Notes under the pieces: model-generated
What the model was told of the DNA's origin: nothing
Seen by the model: only the letters and a program-made list of their open reading frames with translations
Database searches by the model: none
Position numbers and translations under genes: made by a program
Shown: piece by piece, positions 23,020 to 32,630 of the stretch
Layout: each line of letters begins with the position of its first letter
Numbering within the stretch: position 1 is the first letter of the stretch
Origin: UBA2943 sp946534895
Lineage (GTDB): Bacteria > Bacillota > Clostridia > Christensenellales > Aristaeellaceae
NCBI GenBank assembly: GCA_946534895.1
Contig: CAMNDE010000030.1
Location: 1 to 38,099, forward strand
Length of the DNA: 38,099 bases
Direction: 5' to 3'

Positions 23020-23094
23020 CAGCAGCAGCTTTTCTCCCGGATGCCGAATGAGATAACCGTAAACCTATTATATATAATGAAGGAGAGTACGATT

Positions 23095-23934
23095 ATGAAA
23101 AAGGTATTTGCTCTGATTCTCGCCCTGTCCCTGGTTCTCGCTTCCTCTCTTGCCCTGGCTGACAAGATCACCATTGCCGTTCCCAATGATGCCACCAACG
23201 AAGGCCGCGCCCTTCTGCTCCTGCAGCAGTATGGTGTCCTGACCCTCAACGAGGAAGCCGGCATTCTGGCTACCGGCAAGGATATTGTTTCCAGCAAGGT
23301 GGAAATTGAACTGTATGAAGTGGAAGCTGCCAATGTGCCCAACGTGAAAGATGATGTGGATTATGCCATTATCAACAGCAACTATGCTTTGGATGCCGGT
23401 TTCAATCCCACCCAGGACGCCCTGCTGATTGAAAAAGAATCCCCCTACGCCAATGTGCTGACCGTGAAGGACGGCAATCAGGATACCGATGAAGCCAAGG
23501 CCCTGGCCGCGGCCCTGACAAGCGCCAAGGTCAAGGAATACATTGAAGCCACCTATGAAGGTGCTGTGATCTCTGCTGTGGAAGAGCCCGGCGACGGATT
23601 TGATCCCACTGTGGACTATGCTGCTCTGGCAGGCAAGACCATCACCGTGGCTGCCAGCCCCACCCCTCATGCCCAGATCCTCGCTGTGGCGGCTGAAATC
23701 CTTGCGGAAAAGGATATCAAGCTGGAAGTCATTGAATTCAGCGACTATGTGGTGCCCAATACTTCCGTGGAAGACGGAGAAATCTTCGCCAACTATTTCG
23801 CCCATGTTCCGTATCAGGAAAACTTCAATGCCGAAAACGGCACGCACCTGGTGAACGTGGCGGCCATTCATGTGGAGCCCATGGGCCTGTACGGCGGCAA
23901 GCAGGCAGACGTCTCCGCTCTTGGCATCGAGTAA
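23095..23934 (+). CDS. metQ: Circularly permuted MetQ-like substrate-binding protein
   Basis: A 279-residue NlpA/MetQ-family binding protein for the adjacent ABC importer, probably for methionine. Residues 1-22 are a signal peptide ending ALA-D with no lipobox cysteine. Residues 24-162 correspond to the usual C-terminal half of MetQ (AVPNDATNEGRALLLL, DDVDYAIINSNYA, KESPYANVLTV, YEGAVISA). After a linker at 163-181, residues 182-267 correspond to the usual N-terminal half (ASPTPHAQIL, FSDYVVPNTSVEDGEIFANY, AHVPYQENF, HVEPMGLY). In E. coli MetQ the order is the reverse, so this is a circular permutation at the interdomain junction. The ATG at 23095 follows GAAGGAGAG. Codon use is strongly biased, suggesting high expression. 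Confidence 0.93.
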   Translation: MKKVFALILALSLVLASSLALADKITIAVPNDATNEGRALLLLQQYGVLTLNEEAGILATGKDIVSSKVEIELYEVEAANVPNVKDDVDYAIINSNYALDAGFNPTQDALLIEKESPYANVLTVKDGNQDTDEAKALAAALTSAKVKEYIEATYEGAVISAVEEPGDGFDPTVDYAALAGKTITVAASPTPHAQILAVAAEILAEKDIKLEVIEFSDYVVPNTSVEDGEIFANYFAHVPYQENFNAENGTHLVNVAAIHVEPMGLYGGKQADVSALGIE

Positions 23935-23950
23935 GAAACATGTTATGATT

Positions 23951-23984
23951 TCGCACGGGGACAGAAGTCCCCGTGCGATTTTTT
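23951..23984 (+). terminator. Intercistronic terminator between metQ and metN
   Basis: A perfect 12-base-pair stem, TCGCACGGGGAC with GTCCCCGTGCGA, an AGAA loop and six T. It lies within the operon, 16 bases before the metN start. Partial termination here would yield more binding protein than transporter, and the stem would protect the 3' end of metQ mRNA. Confidence 0.9.
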
Positions 23985-23999
23985 GACGGGAGTGAAATC

Positions 24000-25028
24000 A
24001 TGATAGAGCTGAAAAACCTGTCCAAGAGCTTTGTCACATCTGATGGACCGGTGGATGCACTGCAGCATATCAATCTTACCATCCATGACGGGGATGTGTA
24101 CGGCATTATCGGCATGTCCGGCGCCGGAAAAAGTACGCTGGTCCGCTGCATCAACATGCTGGAAAAACCCACGGAAGGTTCCGTGATTATGGATGGACGC
24201 GACCTGGGAACGCTGAACCGCCGTGAGGTGCAGGAGATGCGCAGGACGGTCACCATGATTTTTCAGGGGTTTAACCTGCTGATGCAGAAGACGTGCCTGG
24301 AAAATGTCATGCTGCCTCTCAGACTGGGCAAGATGCCGCGGGAGGAAGCGAAAAAACGCGCCATGGAAATGCTCAGAATGGTGGAGCTGCCGGACAAGGC
24401 CAACGCATATCCGGCTCAGCTTTCCGGCGGGCAGCAGCAGAGAGTTGCCATAGCCCGCGCCTTATCCACCAATCCCAAGGTGCTGCTGTGCGATGAAGCC
24501 ACCAGTGCTCTGGATCCGAAAACCACGCATCAGATTCTTGAGCTGATTCGGGATATCCATGAAAAAACCGGTATTACGGTGATCGTAATCACGCATCAGA
24601 TGAGCGTGGTTCAGGAAATCTGCAGCCGTGTGGCCATACTCGAGCACGGTACCGTGGTGGAAGAGGGCGAAGTCAGCGAAGTGTTCTCCAATCCCAAGGC
24701 GGAAGCGACACGTTCCCTGGTGTACCCTGAAATGATGGAAGGCACGCTGCAGGTGACGCCGGGCGGACAGCGCGTGCGCCTGATCTTCAACGGGGCACCC
24801 GCTGCGCGTACACCTCTGATTGCGCGCATGGCCATTGACTGCGGGATTCCCGCGTCCATTCTTTCAGCTTCCACGCGCACCATCGGGGAGAAAGCATATG
24901 GATATATGACACTGGAGATCCCGGGCGGGCCGGATGAGCTCGCAAAAGCCACCAATTACCTGAAGAATACGGATCAGGTGACCGTTCAGGTGGATGCGGA
25001 CTACAGCCGGAAGGAGGAAGAGACATGA
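24000..25028 (+). CDS. metN: Methionine ABC transporter ATP-binding protein MetN
   Basis: A 342-residue ATPase. Walker A GMSGAGKS is at residues 38-45, Q-loop FQG at 88-90, signature LSGGQQQR at 141-148, Walker B VLLCDE at 161-166 and the H-loop THQ at 198-200. Residues from about 262 form the NIL domain, which in MetN binds methionine and inhibits uptake when the cell is replete. I use the ATG at 24000 (GGGAGTG upstream), since an earlier GTG would start inside the terminator stem. It overlaps metI by four bases. The NIL domain supports methionine as substrate despite the permuted MetQ. Confidence 0.95.
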   Translation: MIELKNLSKSFVTSDGPVDALQHINLTIHDGDVYGIIGMSGAGKSTLVRCINMLEKPTEGSVIMDGRDLGTLNRREVQEMRRTVTMIFQGFNLLMQKTCLENVMLPLRLGKMPREEAKKRAMEMLRMVELPDKANAYPAQLSGGQQQRVAIARALSTNPKVLLCDEATSALDPKTTHQILELIRDIHEKTGITVIVITHQMSVVQEICSRVAILEHGTVVEEGEVSEVFSNPKAEATRSLVYPEMMEGTLQVTPGGQRVRLIFNGAPAARTPLIARMAIDCGIPASILSASTRTIGEKAYGYMTLEIPGGPDELAKATNYLKNTDQVTVQVDADYSRKEEET

Positions 25029-25735
25029 ATCAGTTTCAGCGTGCATTCACGCCGGAATCCCTGGCGGAAGCCTGGGAAATCTTTCTCCGGGACTTTCCTG
25101 AAGCTCTCTGGGATACCCTGTATGTAACAATTCTCGCCACGTTCTTTGCCATTGTCATCGGACTGCCGCTGGGCATGGTTCTGGTGGCCGGGGATGAACA
25201 CGGGATCAAGCCCCTGCCCAAGGGACTGATGCGGGTTCTGAATGTTCTGATCAACTTTCTGCGCTCGGTTCCCTTCCTGATCCTGATTGTCATGGTGATT
25301 CCGCTGACCCGCCTGATTGTCGGCACCAGTGTGGGAACCACGGCTTCCATTGTTCCTCTCGTCATTGCCGCGTTTCCGTTTGTGGCGCGGCTTGTGGAAA
25401 CAAGTCTCAGGGAAGTGAGCCCCAACATCATAGAAACCGCGCAGAGCATGGGCGCGACGCCGCTGCAGATTCTGTTCAGAGTCATGCTCCCGGAAAGCGT
25501 TCCGTCACTGATTGACAATTTCACGCTCGCCATCACCACGATTCTGGGCTATACCGCCATGAGCGGCGCCATCGGCGGCGGAGGCATCGGAAAAATCGCC
25601 ATTATGATCGGCTACAACCGCTATAAATACGCGGTTCTGTATCTTGCCGTGATAGTTCTGGTGATTCTTGTGCAGATCTTCCAGAATGTGGGTTCCTGGC
25701 TGGCAAGAAAATGCGACAAGCGGCTGAAGCACTGA
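25025..25735 (+). CDS. metI: Methionine ABC transporter permease MetI
   Basis: A 236-residue permease with five membrane spans. It contains the coupling-helix EAA motif RLVETSLREVSPNIIETAQS followed by MGATPLQILFRVMLPES, and NFTLAITTILGYTAMSGAIGGGGIG, which is diagnostic of MetI. The start overlaps the metN stop. An N-terminal extension of about 30 soluble residues precedes the first span. It pairs with MetN and the permuted MetQ in one importer. Confidence 0.94.
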   Translation: MNQFQRAFTPESLAEAWEIFLRDFPEALWDTLYVTILATFFAIVIGLPLGMVLVAGDEHGIKPLPKGLMRVLNVLINFLRSVPFLILIVMVIPLTRLIVGTSVGTTASIVPLVIAAFPFVARLVETSLREVSPNIIETAQSMGATPLQILFRVMLPESVPSLIDNFTLAITTILGYTAMSGAIGGGGIGKIAIMIGYNRYKYAVLYLAVIVLVILVQIFQNVGSWLARKCDKRLKH

Positions 25736-25776
25736 AAAAGACAGAGCTGGATGCAAAGTTCCGGCTCTGTCTTTTT
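25735..25776 (+). terminator. Intrinsic terminator of metQNI
   Basis: AAAAAGACAGAGC with TGG, a ten-base loop, then CC and GGCTCTGTCTTTTT: a 16-base-pair stem with one G-U pair, starting at the metI stop. The A-run opposite the T-run allows function in both directions, serving also the convergent gene at 25811. Confidence 0.88.
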
Positions 25777-25810
25777 GTGTTTGTCAGGTTTTCACAGTGA
25801 ACTGAGTGCA

Positions 25811-26725
25811 TCATCGGTTTGCAATCCGGGAAATGCTGCGGTTTTTCAGACGTTCCTGATCCCTGTCAATCTGATGCTTGAGCTTGCGCATTTCTTCCGT
25901 GGCCCTGGACTCATCATACATCAGGGAAATCAGTCTGGCCTGGTTTTCCATGACCGTGCTGCGGATCATGAAGGAGGGTTCGAGACTGCTTGCCAGCTGG
26001 GCACGCCGCATCTCAGCCTCCCGCAGTTTCTTTTCAGCTTCTTCTCTTATCGCATCAAGCCGTGCATTGATCTTCTCCGTGCGGTAGACCACATCCGGAT
26101 ACGCGTTGGCAAAACGACGGTAGAAAATGTTCCTGTCGCTGAGCATCAGATGGACTTCGCGGCGTATTTCTTCCGTATTGTCTGCATCGCTGTGCTCGAC
26201 ACTGTTCTTGATCAGTTTCAGAATGAAATGCGTGACAACATAATCCGCGGAAAGAATGCAGACAAGAACAGCGCTGAGCAGTTCCCGGGTGAACAGAGGG
26301 ATATTCTCCAACGCAGAGGACAGCAGGGGATTGATCAGATGGATGATGATGACACCGCCCAGTCCGAAGAGGATCAGATTCCCGATCCAGACACGGCCGT
26401 GGAGATTCATGGGTTTCCGGCTGTAATCCCACCAGCGGGCGTGGAAACGCTTTTCCAGAAAATAGCTGCAGAAGTATTCAAGCAGGCCGCACAGAAGCAG
26501 GGATGCCGCAAAGGTAGTGCCGTAGGCTGATTCCAGGGGCGAAAGGAGCCGGTTCATGACGGTGATGGCGGCAGCGCCGAAGCCGTAAATGGGGCAGACA
26601 GGTCCGGTCAGAAAACCGCGGTTGATGAAGCGGTGATACTGAATGAACTTGAGGGTGACTTCCATGCACCAGCCCAGGAATGCGTAAACGAAGAACAGTA
26701 GAACCAGATTGACAAGATCTTGCAT
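25811..26725 (-). CDS. CmpB-like putative ABC transporter permease (PF06541 type)
   Basis: A 304-residue membrane protein. The N-terminus matches the PF06541 family: FFVYAFLGWCMEV, then HRFINRGFLTGPVCPIYGFG. About five hydrophobic segments cover residues 5-185, with RWWDYSRKPMNLHGRVW between them. The C-terminal 115 residues are soluble, charged and helix-forming (DAIREEAEKKLREAEMRRAQ), likely a coiled coil. The family is called a putative ABC permease but has no proven transport role. No ATPase gene is adjacent. The ribosome site before the ATG at 26725 is poor. It is monocistronic and convergent with metI. Confidence 0.82.
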   Translation of the reverse strand: MQDLVNLVLLFFVYAFLGWCMEVTLKFIQYHRFINRGFLTGPVCPIYGFGAAAITVMNRLLSPLESAYGTTFAASLLLCGLLEYFCSYFLEKRFHARWWDYSRKPMNLHGRVWIGNLILFGLGGVIIIHLINPLLSSALENIPLFTRELLSAVLVCILSADYVVTHFILKLIKNSVEHSDADNTEEIRREVHLMLSDRNIFYRRFANAYPDVVYRTEKINARLDAIREEAEKKLREAEMRRAQLASSLEPSFMIRSTVMENQARLISLMYDESRATEEMRKLKHQIDRDQERLKNRSISRIANR

Positions 26726-26844
26726 AGGATTACTGAATCAGTGCGGCTGCTGAAGGAAACCGGGAAAACTGCACGCCGCAGAATTGTGCAGGTTCCGGAG
26801 AAGGGGAGAGAAGGGATGTCCGGGAAATGCCCGACTGCATCAGA

Positions 26845-26879
26845 GCAAAAGAAAACGGATGCCTGACCCGGCATCCGTT
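26845..26879 (-). terminator. Terminator of the SH3b-repeat gene
   Basis: A perfect ten-base-pair stem, AACGGATGCC with GGCATCCGTT, at 26854-26879 with a six-base loop. On the minus strand it is followed by a T-rich run (26855-26845). It lies 17 bases after the stop codon of the gene at 26896. Confidence 0.82.
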
Positions 26880-26895
26880 ATGCACTTTTACATGC

Positions 26896-27885
26896 TCAGG
26901 GCTTCTGAGTGGTCAGATACTTGGAATTGATGTATCCTTCCACATTGCCGCAGCGGATTCTTGCCCAGCCGTTGACCGTGGTCAGCACGGTGACAGTGGA
27001 GTCAACATCCAGAGCGGTGATGGCATGGTATCCGGTTCCGGCACCGTAGCGGACACGGACCGGCTTTCCGTTTCCGGAGGTCACATACGCTGTGTAGGAA
27101 GTGGCGGGCGTATAGGAACCGGGGGCGTTGGCGGAAAGATACAGGTTCATGATGTACCCGGTTTTTCCGTTGACCTTGACCTTGCTCCAGGAGCCTTCCC
27201 TTGAAAGCACAGAGAGGCGGGTGCCCGTGACCAGCTCTGCCAGAACAGAGGATGTGCGGCTGGGGGAGAGACGAAGATTCACAGGTGCGGAATTGACGGA
27301 CTGAACGTAGGCTGTTCCGATCGGATCACCAGGATCACCGGGATCTCCAGGATTGTTTCCGGTCTTCTTCGGATCCTCGGGTTTGACCTGAGCCAGATAC
27401 TCATTATTGACGAATCCGGTTTTGCCGCCGACCTGAACTTTGGACCAGCCACTGCCGGAAGAAATGAGCTTGGCCGAGCTCCCCGAAGGAATCTGGGCGA
27501 GCACAGGGCTCTGGGGACCGGTTCCGCTGCGCAGATTCACAGGACGCCGGTTGGCGGAAATAACATAGACCGTGGTATCAGCCAGGGTAAGGCCGGCTTT
27601 CTTGGCCGAAGGAGTATAGGGATCATTTTCCGTCAGGAAGGATGTCATGATATACCCTTCCTTATTGCCGGTACGGATATGGGTCCAGCTGCCCTCCGTG
27701 CCGAGAACCGTCACTTTTGTTCCGGTAACGAGCTGTGTGACAGCCGGGGTGTTTTTGGAAGCACCGTTGCGCACATTAACAGGAGCGCTGTTAGGGGAAA
27801 GAACAAATCTGTAGGTAGCTGCTGATGCCATCGCGCAGGACAGCATGAGACAGATGCACAAGAGTGCGGAAATGAGTTTACGCAT
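26896..27885 (-). CDS. Secreted protein with four bacterial SH3 (SH3b) repeats
   Basis: A 329-residue exported protein. A signal peptide (MRKLISALLCICLMLSCAMASAA) is followed by four SH3b repeats, each opening with a PVN(V/L)R-type segment and closing with GYI or GFV plus an aromatic: residues from about 25, 97, 180 and 262. Between repeats two and three is a short GDPGDPGDP linker. SH3b domains bind cell-wall peptide stems or polysaccharide; no catalytic domain is present, so it is probably a wall-binding or adaptor protein. I start at the ATG at 27885, ten bases after GGAGG; an ATG three codons earlier abuts the ribosome site. Confidence 0.88.
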   Translation of the reverse strand: MRKLISALLCICLMLSCAMASAATYRFVLSPNSAPVNVRNGASKNTPAVTQLVTGTKVTVLGTEGSWTHIRTGNKEGYIMTSFLTENDPYTPSAKKAGLTLADTTVYVISANRRPVNLRSGTGPQSPVLAQIPSGSSAKLISSGSGWSKVQVGGKTGFVNNEYLAQVKPEDPKKTGNNPGDPGDPGDPIGTAYVQSVNSAPVNLRLSPSRTSSVLAELVTGTRLSVLSREGSWSKVKVNGKTGYIMNLYLSANAPGSYTPATSYTAYVTSGNGKPVRVRYGAGTGYHAITALDVDSTVTVLTTVNGWARIRCGNVEGYINSKYLTTQKP

Positions 27886-27947
27886 GCTACGCATACCTCC
27901 GGTGTAGTCTGACATGCCCCCGGGGACTGCCCCAGGTTCACACCACA

Positions 27948-27956
27948 ATTCTAGCA
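27948..27956 (-). promoter_or_regulatory. Extended -10 element of the SH3b-repeat gene
   Basis: On the minus strand TGCTAGAAT gives an extended -10 (TAGAAT at 27953-27948). No convincing -35 lies at the usual distance. The region further upstream, 27960-28040, is strikingly AT-rich. Confidence 0.4.
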
Positions 27957-28110
27957 CAAACAATGACAAAAAGATAGCGGAAAGCAAGAAAATATTTCAA
28001 AATTATTACAAAAATTTTCCAGAAATTCATTTTTATACCCAGATTTGTTTCAAAGCATAAGAATATCTGATTTCGTGATGCCCGGGGATGAAGGAAAAAG
28101 CGGGAAGGTG

Positions 28111-28116
28111 TATAAT
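28111..28116 (+). promoter_or_regulatory. -10 element of nadK
   Basis: A perfect TATAAT, 34 bases before the proposed nadK start. The -35 region is weak. The predicted start site near 28123 rules out the longer open frame that begins at a TTG at 28045. Confidence 0.45.
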
Positions 28117-28149
28117 GACCGCGTGTCTGAACAGGGGGTGATGACTGTC

Positions 28150-28944
28150 ATGCAGAGTAGCGGTTCACTGTCCAATACATTTTCTCTCGTGGTAAGACCG
28201 GACAAGGCTTCCATGCAGACTGCGGAGAAGCTTCGCAGGCAGCTTGAGGAACAGGGCATTGGGGAGGACGCTGTCCAGCCGGATTATGTGATTGTGGTGG
28301 GGGGAGATGGAACATTCCTCTATGCCATTCACCAATATATGGAAACACTTTCCAGGCATGCGTTTATCGGCGTGCATACGGGCACGCTCGGATTTTTCAT
28401 GGATTATATGGATACGGAACTCGAGGATTTCGTCTCGGATCTTTCCGAAGGGCGACTGGAAATGGAACCGCATGCCCTCATGGAAGCCCGGGCCGGAGGA
28501 AAAACGCTTTACGCTGTCAATGAAGTCCGCATTGAAAATCCTGTGCGGACCCAGAACATCACCGTGTATCTGAACGGAGAGAAATTTGAAGATTTCCGGG
28601 GCTCCGGCCTGTGTCTGTGCACTCAGCTCGGGAGTTCCGCGTACAACCGGTCCCTGGGCGGTGCGGTATTGCAGAAAGGGCTGGGTGCGTTCGAAATGGC
28701 GGAAATTGCCGGCATTCATCATAGCCGGTTCCGTTCGCTCGGCGTGCCGTTTGTCATGTCGGATACAACAGCTGTCCGGTTTTCCTCCGAGGATTTTTCC
28801 GGAGCCGTTCTGGGCGTGGATTCTGATGTGCTGGATATGAAGGACATGCAGACTGTGGAAGTCGCACGCTCTGAGTCCAAGATTCTTCATATCGCCAGAG
28901 GCAAGAAAATAACGGACTTCAGGCGTCTGGAGCGTCTGTTCTGA
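28150..28944 (+). CDS. nadK: NAD kinase
   Basis: A 264-residue NAD kinase making NADP from NAD. The catalytic GGDGT motif is at residues 51-55, VHTGTLGFF follows at 75-83, the conserved NE at 124-125 (YAVNEVRI), and the glycine-rich nucleotide site reads TQLGSSAYNRSLGGAVL from 158, close to the TGSTAYNKSLGGA of Bacillus enzymes. The start is placed at 28150, 11 bases after a GGGGG ribosome site; the ATG at 28141 is only two bases from it. The last 26 bases overlap the convergent tadA gene. Confidence 0.92.
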   Translation: MQSSGSLSNTFSLVVRPDKASMQTAEKLRRQLEEQGIGEDAVQPDYVIVVGGDGTFLYAIHQYMETLSRHAFIGVHTGTLGFFMDYMDTELEDFVSDLSEGRLEMEPHALMEARAGGKTLYAVNEVRIENPVRTQNITVYLNGEKFEDFRGSGLCLCTQLGSSAYNRSLGGAVLQKGLGAFEMAEIAGIHHSRFRSLGVPFVMSDTTAVRFSSEDFSGAVLGVDSDVLDMKDMQTVEVARSESKILHIARGKKITDFRRLERLF

Positions 28945-29425
28945 CCGGTTCCGCCGTATTCTTTCCGGAGGACCGGCGTCTGCGGAAAAAGGCCTGCAGC
29001 TGTTCGCGGCAGGCTTTTTCCATGGTTCCGCTGTCCCACTCGGTCACGGACTGGAAGAGGGGATCATGCGCGAAATCATATACGCTGCCAAAACAGCCTT
29101 TCTGAGGGTCACGGGTTCCGAATACGCAGAAGGGGAGGCGGGACATGACGAGTGCCGAAGCGCACATGGGACAGGGCTCAAGCGTGACATACAGGGTACA
29201 CCCCTGCAGGTTCCAGCGGTCAAGCGTGGTTGAGATTTCACGGAGGATAAGCATTTCCGCGTGCCCGAGCGGATCGTGATCCCGTTCCCGGCGGTTGCAG
29301 GCCGAGGCGATCACCTGACCGTCGCGGACAAGAACAGCCCCCACGGGTACGTCTCCCTGTCTGCCGGCCTCTTCAGCCAGTTCCAGTGCAAGCCGCATGA
29401 AACGGGCATGGTCCGTATCTGCCAT
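28919..29425 (-). CDS. tadA: tRNA-specific adenosine deaminase TadA
   Basis: A 168-residue zinc deaminase that makes inosine at position 34 of tRNA-Arg(ACG). His55 and Glu57 (GHAEM) and the Cys85-Cys88 pair (LEPCPMCASAL) form the catalytic zinc site; VPVGAVLVRDG and CFGSVYDFAHDPLF match TadA rather than guanine or cytosine deaminases. The C-terminal 20 residues are extra and basic or acidic, lying in the overlap with nadK. GAGGGAGGAAACACGT precedes the ATG. Confidence 0.92.
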   Translation of the reverse strand: MADTDHARFMRLALELAEEAGRQGDVPVGAVLVRDGQVIASACNRRERDHDPLGHAEMLILREISTTLDRWNLQGCTLYVTLEPCPMCASALVMSRLPFCVFGTRDPQKGCFGSVYDFAHDPLFQSVTEWDSGTMEKACREQLQAFFRRRRSSGKNTAEPVRTDAPDA

Positions 29426-29469
29426 ACGTGTTTCCTCCCTCTGCCTTGAATCCTTTATATGATTGAAAA

Positions 29470-29498
29470 ATTTTAGGCCGCCGGATGAAGTCTGTCAA
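29470..29498 (-). promoter_or_regulatory. Promoter of tadA
   Basis: On the minus strand a perfect TTGACA (29498-29493), a 17-base spacer and TAAAAT (29475-29470). The predicted start is near 29463, leaving a leader of about 38 bases. Confidence 0.75.
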
Positions 29499-29539
29499 CC
29501 GCGGCGCGGGGTGTGAGAATTCCATTTTCCACAGACTTG

Positions 29540-29548
29540 TGGTATGAT
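29540..29548 (+). promoter_or_regulatory. Extended -10 element of uvrB
   Basis: TGGTATGAT gives an extended -10 with TATGAT at 29543-29548; the -35 is poor. I looked for a Gram-positive LexA box (CGAAC-N4-GTTCG type) between tadA and uvrB and saw none. Confidence 0.5.
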
Positions 29549-29587
29549 CGCCATTGCCGCATGAATCCGGGGAAGGGAGGACATGGA

Positions 29588-31606
<2,019 letters not shown>

Positions 31607-31617
31607 GGGAGATCATC

Positions 31618-31764
31618 ATGAAATCAGGAAGAAAGCGCTGGTTATTGACAGCAGGTCTGTATGTTCTGCCGTTCCTGGCAGGCCTTGTGTATGTGTATGT
31701 GCGTTATGCGGATACCATCGGAAGACTGGCAGATGTGGCGATTAAGGTGGCGGTGACAAGATGA
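31618..31764 (+). CDS. Small single-span membrane protein (48 aa)
   Basis: A 48-codon ORF with AAGGGAG before its ATG. The product has a basic N-terminus (MKSGRKR), one hydrophobic helix (WLLTAGLYVLPFLAGLVYVYV) and a short polar tail. It starts 12 bases after the uvrB stop and its own stop overlaps the start of the next membrane-protein gene (ATGA), which strongly supports translation. No family is recognised; it may be a small partner of the 289-residue protein that follows. Confidence 0.7.
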   Translation: MKSGRKRWLLTAGLYVLPFLAGLVYVYVRYADTIGRLADVAIKVAVTR

Positions 31765-32630
31765 AGAAACCTGCTTTTGCCTGCAGACTGACTGCCGGCT
31801 TTCTCGGATTTGTGCTTGTCTGCCTGATCCTGGTGAGCGCAGGATGGTCCCTTGGTCAGGAACTGGCTTTTGGAAACAGCATTTACAGCCGGACATACGC
31901 GGCGTTTGAAGATGCGCAGCTGCAGGAACTCCATGCTCTTGCGGGGGAACTGGCGGGCCGGTACGGGTTTAGTGCGGACAGTGTCTGCGGTCTTCTTACG
32001 CGGGACAGCCTGAGGGAATCGTCCGGACGGGTCGTGGAATGGCTGCATGCGCTGTTTGCCGAGGAGCCGGATACGGATGTTCCCGTGGTCTATTTTGCGG
32101 GTATCGAGGATACAGTCCGGGATGACGCGGGCTTTCTCAGCACGGTGCCGGAAAACCTGCAGCGTTCCACAGCCCGCAATGATGTGGAAAATGTGCTGAT
32201 CCGCCGCGGACAGAGCATGATTTTCCCGATACGCGGCCAGCTGCTTCTGGCCGCCAGGATGGAAGCGGAGAAGAAGCTGGATCTTGAGCGCATTGTGCAG
32301 TGGCTGCAGAAGTTCTATCTGATTTATGTGTGCATGGGCGTGATCCTGCTTGCCATCGTTTTGCTTATGATGAAAAACGAGTATTACGCACTGGGATATG
32401 TGGGCGCTGCGCTTGCGGCTTCTGCCGTGGTTCTGCTGCTGATCTGGGTCTTTGCATATCTTTTGAATATACCCGGGGCCGTGATGATCGCGAATGCATA
32501 TGCGAGCAGGTGGGCAGGGAGGTTTCTTGTGGAAGTGCTTCTCTATCTCCTGCGGTGGATTGTTCCATGCCTTGTGGCAGGCGGTGCTTTTATGGCTTTG
32601 GCCGGACATGGAAGGAAAGACAGAGCATGA
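31761..32630 (+). CDS. Membrane protein of unknown function
   Basis: A 289-residue protein I do not recognise. One hydrophobic helix lies at residues 11-33, followed by about 150 polar residues predicted outside the membrane and three helices near 186-205, 213-235 and 258-282. The outer region has no catalytic motif or repeat that I can see. It overlaps the small membrane-protein gene before it and the phosphoesterase gene after it by four bases each, so the three are translationally coupled and probably function at the membrane together. Confidence 0.75.
   Translation: MKKPAFACRLTAGFLGFVLVCLILVSAGWSLGQELAFGNSIYSRTYAAFEDAQLQELHALAGELAGRYGFSADSVCGLLTRDSLRESSGRVVEWLHALFAEEPDTDVPVVYFAGIEDTVRDDAGFLSTVPENLQRSTARNDVENVLIRRGQSMIFPIRGQLLLAARMEAEKKLDLERIVQWLQKFYLIYVCMGVILLAIVLLMMKNEYYALGYVGAALAASAVVLLLIWVFAYLLNIPGAVMIANAYASRWAGRFLVEVLLYLLRWIVPCLVAGGAFMALAGHGRKDRA

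Noticed and set aside
23073..23078. TATAAT just upstream of metQ as a promoter
   Set aside because: Transcription would start inside the metQ ribosome site and no -35 element is present; the TTGACA upstream of the leader peptide is the better promoter.
27293..27360. GDPGDPGDP run in the SH3b protein as a collagen-like domain
   Set aside because: Only three short repeats are present; it is a flexible linker.
29499..29587. LexA/SOS box upstream of uvrB
   Set aside because: No sequence close to the Gram-positive SOS box was found in the intergenic region.
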